Of a stretch of 36,671 nt of DNA, positions 31,709-36,671 are shown in pieces. The notes under the pieces were generated by a model. That model saw only the letters and a program-made list of their open reading frames with translations. It had not been told where the DNA came from and made no database searches. Each line of letters begins with the position of its first letter. Position 1 is the stretch's first letter. Source of the stretch: an uncultured Succinatimonas sp. (GTDB lineage Bacteria; Pseudomonadota; Gammaproteobacteria; Enterobacterales; Succinivibrionaceae); NCBI GenBank assembly GCA_937896115.1, contig CALBLB010000013.1, positions 1-36,671 of the forward strand. Reading direction: 5' to 3'. The position numbers and the translations under genes are program-made.

Positions 31709-32119
31709 TTATTCCTGGGTTTTGCTGTATTTGATATCAAGAAGCTGACGACGTTCCTTTTTGTTCGGTTTGCTGTCAGGATGCGGCGCCAGCAGTGCAT
31801 TGATGCGTATTTGTTCTAGTTGTTTGTTTCTTTGTTTGATGCTGTCTTCTGTTTCTTTGTAAAGCTTTTGGGCAACCGGGGCCGGGCCGCGTACGTCGGA
31901 CAACTCTAAAACCTCGACTTCGGTACGTAAACCGCCGCGCAGTAATTTTATTTTGGCACCGATTTCCACGGTTCTTGAAGGTTTGGCTCTTACGCCGTTG
32001 TAATCTACTTTACCGCCGTCGATCATTTCACGGGCTAAAGATCTGGTCTTATAAAATCTGGCTGCCCACAACCATTTGTCCAGTCGCAGATCTTTATTTT
32101 TGGAAGTTGGAGCTTTCAT
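31709..32119 (-). CDS. hslR: Hsp15 (HslR), ribosome-associated heat-shock protein
   Basis: Hsp15 binds free 50S subunits carrying nascent chains and helps recycle stalled ribosomes. The 136-residue protein (E. coli 133) has an S4 RNA-binding domain at the N-terminus: LRLDKWLWAARFYKTRSLAREMIDGGKVDYNGVRAKPSRTVEIG. A charged tail contains KPNKKERRQLLDIK. The gene heads the hslR-hslO unit and is divergent from nudE. A TATACT -10-like element is at 32170-32175 on the minus strand; I did not see a clear sigma-32 promoter. Confidence 0.96.
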   Translation of the reverse strand: MKAPTSKNKDLRLDKWLWAARFYKTRSLAREMIDGGKVDYNGVRAKPSRTVEIGAKIKLLRGGLRTEVEVLELSDVRGPAPVAQKLYKETEDSIKQRNKQLEQIRINALLAPHPDSKPNKKERRQLLDIKYSKTQE

Positions 32120-32225
32120 TAAAAAACACCTGATGAGCAGATTTGAAAACTGTTAATATCCGAGTGCAGAGTATACCAGTCGTAAACGTAAAGCAGAATT
32201 TTGAGTAAAGTTGTAGGAGCTGGAT

Positions 32226-32798
32226 ATGGCAGATTTTTCGGCATTACAAGCCCAGTTGCCGCAGGTATTGGCAAGACGCAGTCATAAAATGTCGCATTTT
32301 TTTACGGTCGAAGAACTTGATCTTAAATTTTCCAACGGTACCCAAATGACATATGAGCGTTTGGGCGGAGGAAACGGTGCGGTTCTGGCAGTTCCTTTTG
32401 ACGGTAAATATTTTTTGATGAGTGCTGAGTATGCCTGCGGTTTTGAGCGTTATGAGTTGGGATTTGTCAAAGGAAAAATAGAAAAAGGAGAAAGTCCGGA
32501 GCAGGCCTTGGCAAGAGAGCTCGGAGAAGAACTAGGGTACGGATTTAAGCATTGCGTGAAATTACGCGATGAAATGACCGTAGCTCCGGGAATGTTGTCG
32601 TTGCGCATGCATTGCTTCTTGTGTACCGATCTTTATACACATCGTCTGGAAAGCGGAGATGAGCCTGAACCGATTGCCATGATCAAGGTTACCCCGGATG
32701 AGGCTAAAGAATTGGTTTTTTCCAAGGATTCTCCTCTTACAGAGTCACGGGCCATTGCCTGTCTTGCACTTTCGTTGCGCGCTTTGGACTTCATCTGA
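32226..32798 (+). CDS. nudE: NudE, Nudix ADP-compounds hydrolase
   Basis: NudE hydrolyses NADH, ADP-ribose, Ap3A and similar compounds. The 190-residue protein (E. coli 186) has a complete Nudix box, GKIEKGESPEQALARELGEE continuing LGY, near residues 84-106. The N-terminal half fits NudE: EELDLKFSNGTQMTYERLGG, YFLMSAEYACGFERYELGFVKG. The C-terminal half has VAPGMLSLRMHCFLCTDLYTHRLESGDEPEP (E. coli MAPSYFSSKMNIVVAQDLYPESLEGDEPEP). GTAGGAG precedes the ATG. Divergent from hslR, as near E. coli nudE. Confidence 0.93.
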   Translation: MADFSALQAQLPQVLARRSHKMSHFFTVEELDLKFSNGTQMTYERLGGGNGAVLAVPFDGKYFLMSAEYACGFERYELGFVKGKIEKGESPEQALARELGEELGYGFKHCVKLRDEMTVAPGMLSLRMHCFLCTDLYTHRLESGDEPEPIAMIKVTPDEAKELVFSKDSPLTESRAIACLALSLRALDFI

Positions 32799-32821
32799 CG
32801 AGAGTGCACCTTTTTTGTTAA

Positions 32822-32847
32822 TATACACAGGTTAAAAAATTTTCATG
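32822..32847 (+). promoter_or_regulatory. Candidate argF promoter and ARG-box-like operator
   Basis: TATACA (32822-32827) could be a -10 element. Directly after it, GGTTAAAAAATTTTCATG (32830-32847) is an AT-rich imperfect palindrome resembling an ArgR half-site pair (consensus TGAAT-N4-ATTCA). Several positions differ, so this is a weak candidate only. Confidence 0.3.
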
Positions 32848-32930
32848 CGTCAGCTTACGTAGCCTTTTCCCCAAGATTTATTAAAGGAAGATGACCGCGC
32901 TTAAGAACATGATGCTTCACGGAGAAATAC

Positions 32931-33836
32931 ATGCGTCATTTACTGACCGGCTTTGAGTTCACTCAGGATGAGTATTTGGATATTCTGGATACCGCCGCGG
33001 CAATGAAGAAAGATCCTAAAAAGTACGCACATGTGCTTGAAGGAAAAAGCGGCGCCATCATGTTTGAAAAACCGTCTCTTAGAACCAGAACCACTTTTGA
33101 ACTGGCTTTTTATCGTCTGGGAGGTCACGGCGTTTACCTTGATCTGCAAAACGGAGAATTAGGTAAGCGTGAAACCATTGGTGATTATTCACGTAATCTG
33201 TGCCGTTGGGTAGACAGTTTGGTAGGGCGCGTTTTTTCGCAAAGAACTCTTGAGGAATTGGCTCAATACGGTTCCGTGCCGGTTATAAATGCTCTGTCGG
33301 ATATGTATCACCCTGCTCAGGCTATGGCAGATTATCTGACCGTAAGAGAGCATTTGGGCAAATTGCAGGGAGTTAAACTCTGCTACATGGGAGACGGTAA
33401 CAATGTTACCAATTCTCTGCTTGTGGCCGGTGCCATTTTAGGCGTCAATGTCGATTGTTGTGTACCAGAAGGATGCGGTCCTGACGTACAGGTTTTTGCC
33501 AAAGCTTCGGAGATTGCCAAAGAGCACGGTTGCCAATTGAGAGTGTTCAACGATCCAAAAGCAGTACGTGCCGACGTACTATATACCGATACTTGGGTAT
33601 CCATGGGTGATAACACTCCTTTGGACAGTGTTAAAAAGAAATATATGCCGTACCAAATCAATGATGCTTTGGTGGCATCTTCCGGTGCTCAGATTGTCAT
33701 GCATTGCCTGCCTGCGCACCGCAATTATGAGATCACTGATGAAGTCATGGACGGAAATAAGAGTGTAGTGTTTGATGAGGCGGAAAATCGTCTCCACATT
33801 CATATGTCCGTATTGTCAAAGTTAATTAAAGCTTAA
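32931..33836 (+). CDS. argF: ArgF, ornithine carbamoyltransferase
   Basis: ArgF makes citrulline from ornithine and carbamoyl phosphate. The 301-residue protein has the carbamoyl-phosphate loop SLRTRTTFE (from residue 49), HPAQAMADY (127-135), the aspartate/serine ornithine-binding segment DTWVSMGD and the catalytic-cysteine motif MHCLPAHR. It is of the shorter ornithine carbamoyltransferase class (about 300 residues), unlike the 334-residue E. coli ArgF/ArgI. GGAGAAAT precedes the ATG. argG follows after 14 bases, so the two steps from ornithine to argininosuccinate are co-transcribed. Confidence 0.96.
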   Translation: MRHLLTGFEFTQDEYLDILDTAAAMKKDPKKYAHVLEGKSGAIMFEKPSLRTRTTFELAFYRLGGHGVYLDLQNGELGKRETIGDYSRNLCRWVDSLVGRVFSQRTLEELAQYGSVPVINALSDMYHPAQAMADYLTVREHLGKLQGVKLCYMGDGNNVTNSLLVAGAILGVNVDCCVPEGCGPDVQVFAKASEIAKEHGCQLRVFNDPKAVRADVLYTDTWVSMGDNTPLDSVKKKYMPYQINDALVASSGAQIVMHCLPAHRNYEITDEVMDGNKSVVFDEAENRLHIHMSVLSKLIKA

Positions 33837-33850
33837 TTGAGGAACTATAA

Positions 33851-35077
33851 ATGTTAGAAAAAACCAATAAGCAGTACAAAAAAGTTCTGTTGGCTTATTC
33901 AGGCGGTCTTGATACTTCCACCATCGTCCCTTGGCTCAAAGAGAATTTTGGTTGTGAAGTGATTTGTTTTGTTGCCGATGTCGGTCAGGAGCGTGAAGAT
34001 CTCGAAGGTATTGAAGAGAAAGCCAAAGCTTCAGGTGCTTCTAAGTGCATTATTAAGGATTTGCGTGAAGAATTCTGCAATGACTATGTCTTCGAAATGA
34101 TGAAGACCGGTGCTCTGTATGAAGGCACTTATTTGCTCGGTACTGCCATTGCCCGTCCTGTCATCGCCAAAGCTATGGTTGAGGCTGCATTGGAAGAAGG
34201 TGCTGATGCCATTTCTCACGGTGCTACCGGCAAAGGTAATGATCAGGTACGTTTTGAAAGTGCTGTCGCCGCTCTGGCCCCTCAGCTTGACGTGATCGCT
34301 CCTTGGCGTATTTGGAATTTGCAGTCTCGTGAGGAATTATTGGCTTATCTGGCCGAGCGTCACATTCCTTGCAAAGCTTCTTTGAAGAAGATTTACAGCC
34401 GCGATGCCAACTGCCTGCATATCTCCACTGAAGGCGGCGAACTTGAGCATACTTGGAATCCTGCTTCCGAAAACGTATGGGTGTGGACTACTGATCCTGA
34501 AAAAGCTCCTGATACTCCTGAAACTCATGAACTTGAGATCAAGGAAGGTAAGGTTGTAGCCGTTGACGGTAAGACTTTGTCAGCTTTCCATGTTTTGGAT
34601 TTACTCAATCAGTACGGTGCCCGTAACGGAGTGGGTCGTATCGATATTACCGAGAACCGTCTCGTCGGTATGAAATCACGCGGTTGTTACGAAACTCCGG
34701 GCGGCACCATCATTTATGCCGCGTTGCGCGCTATCGAACAACTGGTACTTGATAAGTCCACTTTCGAGTATCGTGAAAAGCTGGCCGTCGATTTTTCACA
34801 GCTTGTGTATGACGGACGCTGGTTCACCCGTCTGCGTGAGATCCTTCAGGCCGCAGCTGATGAAATCGCCAAAGATGTCAACGGTAAGGTAGTAGTCAAA
34901 CTCTATAAGGGAAATGTTTCCGTGATCCAGAAGGATTCTCCTAACAGCCTCTTTAACTTTGACTTCGTGACTTTCGGAGCCGATCACGTTTACAGCCAGC
35001 ATGATGCCGAAGGCTTCATCCGTCTGTATTCGTTGCCGGCCCGCATTCGTGCAATCAATGCGGCTTCTAAAAAATAA
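33851..35077 (+). CDS. argG: ArgG, argininosuccinate synthase (about 400-residue type)
   Basis: ArgG joins citrulline and aspartate using ATP. The 408-residue protein has the PP-loop AYSGGLDTSTIVPWLKE near residue 15, ISHGATGKGNDQVRFE (aspartate and citrulline region), and MKSRGCYETPGGTI. It belongs to the common bacterial type of about 400 residues rather than the longer E. coli form (447), which lacks close similarity through parts of the sequence. Codons are rather biased (GCT, GGT, CGT, GAA), suggesting high expression. GAGGA precedes the ATG, and a strong terminator follows. Confidence 0.97.
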   Translation: MLEKTNKQYKKVLLAYSGGLDTSTIVPWLKENFGCEVICFVADVGQEREDLEGIEEKAKASGASKCIIKDLREEFCNDYVFEMMKTGALYEGTYLLGTAIARPVIAKAMVEAALEEGADAISHGATGKGNDQVRFESAVAALAPQLDVIAPWRIWNLQSREELLAYLAERHIPCKASLKKIYSRDANCLHISTEGGELEHTWNPASENVWVWTTDPEKAPDTPETHELEIKEGKVVAVDGKTLSAFHVLDLLNQYGARNGVGRIDITENRLVGMKSRGCYETPGGTIIYAALRAIEQLVLDKSTFEYREKLAVDFSQLVYDGRWFTRLREILQAAADEIAKDVNGKVVVKLYKGNVSVIQKDSPNSLFNFDFVTFGADHVYSQHDAEGFIRLYSLPARIRAINAASKK

Positions 35078-35110
35078 TTTAGAACTGTAGTTTTTTAGAT
35101 CAGTAAAAAG

Positions 35111-35142
35111 AAAGGGAAACGAATTGATTTTCGTTTCCCTTT
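35111..35142 (+). terminator. Strong intrinsic terminator after argG
   Basis: A perfect 13-bp stem (AAAGGGAAACGAA at 35111-35123, TTCGTTTCCCTTT at 35130-35142) with a TTGATT loop lies 34 bases after the argG stop and ends in TTTT. The A-rich left flank may let it act in both directions. Confidence 0.92.
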
Positions 35143-35267
35143 TGCGTGTTCTAAGACTGATAAGAAGATAACGTGACTTGAATGCTATTAGCGTCGTTTC
35201 TTTTGAGATAAAATCACAAGATTAAATTTTATTTAAAGCTGTTACGCATATTTTCTGGAGAAAAGGC

Positions 35268-35834
35268 ATGCCTGATAAAGTGGAGCACCTAGGTGAAGAT
35301 AAATTTGTCAGAGCTTATGCGGATGAAGGCGTAAGTTTTAGAAATTTTGACCAGAAAACGTTGAAAGAAGCTGATTGTCGTAATTCGGGATTTGCTTTGG
35401 TAAGGCAGATGGCCGGACAAAAAGAAACGCTGATAAACCAAAGCGAATTGGGACAAAGTCCAGCTATCAAAAATCGCAATTCCGTGATGGAACTTATTCA
35501 CGGCGGCAGTAGCACCAAGCCGCAGGAAAAAGAGACGTCAGTACCAGTTTTGCAAAGTTCAGGTAACCTGCCGCGGCGTCGTAGCAGCCTCAAAGCTTTT
35601 CTAACCCAACATTCTGTTCTTTCATCGGAGCAGGAGCCGATTGTACAAGAGCGGGCTGTTTCCTTATCAACGCAAGTAAGCAGTGATGCAAGGGGACGTA
35701 AAGACGACAAAGCAAATTCTCAAACAGGGTATGCCAAAACTTTGTTCAGTTCTTCGCATGATGGAAATTATGCGACTGCAAACCAGGATGAACCGTTGCA
35801 GGACATTTACAAGAGATTGATGAAATGCCAGTAA
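35268..35834 (+). CDS. BcsP/BcsO-like accessory protein of cellulose synthesis
   Basis: This 188-residue hydrophilic protein has no signal peptide or membrane segment. The first 70 residues may be folded (DKFVRAYADEGVSFRNFD, FALVRQMAGQKE), the middle is low-complexity, and it ends PLQDIYKRLMKCQ. A short C-terminal motif of the form PLxxxFxRL after a disordered middle is what I recall for BcsO/BcsP accessory proteins that precede BcsQ. The gene overlaps bcsQ by 10 bases, which supports this. The call is by pattern and context, not by strong similarity. GGAGAAAAGGC precedes the ATG, and it begins the cluster after the argG terminator. Confidence 0.55.
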   Translation: MPDKVEHLGEDKFVRAYADEGVSFRNFDQKTLKEADCRNSGFALVRQMAGQKETLINQSELGQSPAIKNRNSVMELIHGGSSTKPQEKETSVPVLQSSGNLPRRRSSLKAFLTQHSVLSSEQEPIVQERAVSLSTQVSSDARGRKDDKANSQTGYAKTLFSSSHDGNYATANQDEPLQDIYKRLMKCQ

Positions 35835-36556
35835 TAAGTATATGTTCTCCCAAAGGCGGAGTAGGTAAAACTACATTAGCGGCTAATTTAGCTTATGTTT
35901 TTTCACGCTCAGGTACCCGAGTAGCCGTAGTGGATTTTGATCCGCAAAACTCTTTGAGATTATATTTCGGTTTGTCCTTGTCAGACGATCGCGGCTTCGT
36001 GACCATGCCGCAAAAGGACTGGGCTTCTGCTTGCGTCAATGTCGATAAGAACCTTTTTGTGCTTCCTTTTGGGAAATCTACCAAAGAACAGCGAAACTTG
36101 CTTGATGAGGCAATGGCTCAGGAAAATTATTTTAAAACGGTGCAGGGATCTTTGTTTTCCAATAAAGATTTGCTGGTAATTGCCGATTTTGCTCCAGGGT
36201 ATTCTCAGGCTTTGGAATCGGTGTCAAAGGTTTCAGACATGCAAATCGTGCCTTTGCTTGCCGATGCGGCTTCGGTGTCGCTGTTTTCTCAATTACTTGC
36301 AGGAGGCCTGATGGACGGTGTGATCAACGGAGGTCACGGGTACCACATAGTGATTAATCAGGCTGACAATCGCATCAAGCTAAATAGGGAAATTCAAAGT
36401 TTTGCCGAACAAAACTTCAAAGACAATCTTTTAGGAATTGTGCATCGCGATACTTCGGTAAGCGAAGCTGCTGCCCAGCAGATCCCGGTGTGCGATTACA
36501 TGCACACATACTTAAGCTCAAAGCATCAAAAAATGAAAATTTTGAGAGCTGTTTAA
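35825..36556 (+). CDS. bcsQ: BcsQ (YhjQ), ParA/MinD-like ATPase of cellulose synthesis
   Basis: BcsQ is a MinD/ParA-family ATPase required for localisation and function of the cellulose-secretion complex, where it works with BcsR and BcsE in enterobacteria. The 243-residue protein has the deviant Walker A KGGVGKTT (residues 10-17), the BcsQ-typical VVDFDPQNSLRLYFGLSLSDDRGF and FVLPFG, then VIADFAPGYSQALESVS (Walker B region) and GIVHRDTSVSEAAAQQIPV, as in E. coli BcsQ (MLIHRDEAMAECLAADQPVGEY). The start overlaps the preceding gene by 10 bases. The rest of the bcs operon would lie beyond the window. Confidence 0.9.
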   Translation: MPVISICSPKGGVGKTTLAANLAYVFSRSGTRVAVVDFDPQNSLRLYFGLSLSDDRGFVTMPQKDWASACVNVDKNLFVLPFGKSTKEQRNLLDEAMAQENYFKTVQGSLFSNKDLLVIADFAPGYSQALESVSKVSDMQIVPLLADAASVSLFSQLLAGGLMDGVINGGHGYHIVINQADNRIKLNREIQSFAEQNFKDNLLGIVHRDTSVSEAAAQQIPVCDYMHTYLSSKHQKMKILRAV

Positions 36557-36624
36557 GTTAGAAATGAAAATTTTAATGATAGGGTAAAAAGTAGATATTT
36601 TTCTTTTAAATCAATCATCAAGAC

Positions 36625-36652
36625 TTGATTTTAAGCTGTTCTGTGATATAAT
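36625..36652 (+). promoter_or_regulatory. Strong sigma-70 extended -10 promoter reading out of the window
   Basis: TTGATT (36625-36630) is followed after 16 bases by a perfect TATAAT (36647-36652), itself preceded by TGA, giving an extended -10. A 7-bp inverted repeat (AAATCAA/TTGATTT at 36608-36614 and 36625-36631) overlaps the -35 and could be an operator or a weak bcsQ terminator. It would drive the next gene, just outside the window. Confidence 0.7.
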
Positions 36653-36671
36653 TTAAATTACCACATAAAAA

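Noticed and set aside
1..36671. tRNA, rRNA, CRISPR array, IS element or prophage
   Set aside because: No cloverleaf-like segment, direct-repeat array, transposase, integrase or phage gene was recognised. The absence of tRNAs is by eye only and a tRNA search would be needed to be sure.

Overview
The window looks like a chromosomal segment of a gammaproteobacterium of moderate to low GC. Gene content and order resemble the enterobacterial core (mla, mreBCD-maf, tldD, ssb/uvrA, tldE, gpmI-yibN-secB-gpsA, nfuA, pckA, greB, bioH, hslR-hslO, nudE). The AT-leaning codons, strongly codon-adapted ATP-type PEP carboxykinase and compacted operons make me suspect an anaerobic succinate producer of the Aeromonadales/Succinivibrionaceae type. 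That placement is inference; no rRNA is present to confirm it. I see no tRNA, rRNA, CRISPR array, IS element or phage gene.

Layout. (1) 1-1534, plus strand: end of an mla phospholipid-transport operon (possible mlaD tail, mlaC, mlaB), then darP (yjgA). (2) 1535-6992, minus strand: ssb, then mreB-mreC-mreD-maf-tldD. A hairpin separates mreB from mreC, and mreC starts with TTG. (3) 7295-10535, plus: uvrA, divergent from ssb, and a tightly linked DUF2750 gene. (4) 10573-14707: a BASS-type membrane transporter (minus), tldE/pmbA (plus), gpmI (minus). (5) 14954-16963, plus: yibN, secB, gpsA. (6) 17058-23840: a sugar-import locus. A periplasmic binding protein (minus) is divergent, across a large regulatory region, from permease-ATPase-permease-araA (plus). 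(7) 23939-27702: nfuA (minus), pckA and greB (plus), and a low-complexity hypothetical gene (minus). (8) 27865-32119, minus: hslR-hslO-MFS exporter, then ribB-bioH. (9) 32226-35077, plus: nudE, argF, argG. (10) 35268-36671, plus: the start of a cellulose-synthesis (bcs) cluster, a BcsP/BcsO-like protein and BcsQ, with a strong promoter reading out of the window.

How the genes work together. Most are housekeeping: envelope lipid asymmetry (Mla), rod shape (MreBCD), DNA repair (SSB, UvrA), protein quality control (TldD/TldE, SecB, Hsp33, Hsp15), Fe-S assembly (NfuA), and central metabolism or biosynthesis (GpmI, PckA, GpsA, RibB, BioH, ArgF/ArgG). The accessory parts are the arabinose-type import and isomerase locus, with CRP-like and LacI-family-like sites, and the bcs cluster cut by the window end. 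I found no convincing new defence or mobile system. The most unusual items are the sugar ABC ATPase with one apparently dead composite site, the araA operon without araB/araD, the low-complexity 187-residue protein, the BioH with a Ser-Trp-Ser-Leu-Ser nucleophile elbow, and a nested inverted repeat between ribB and the MFS gene.
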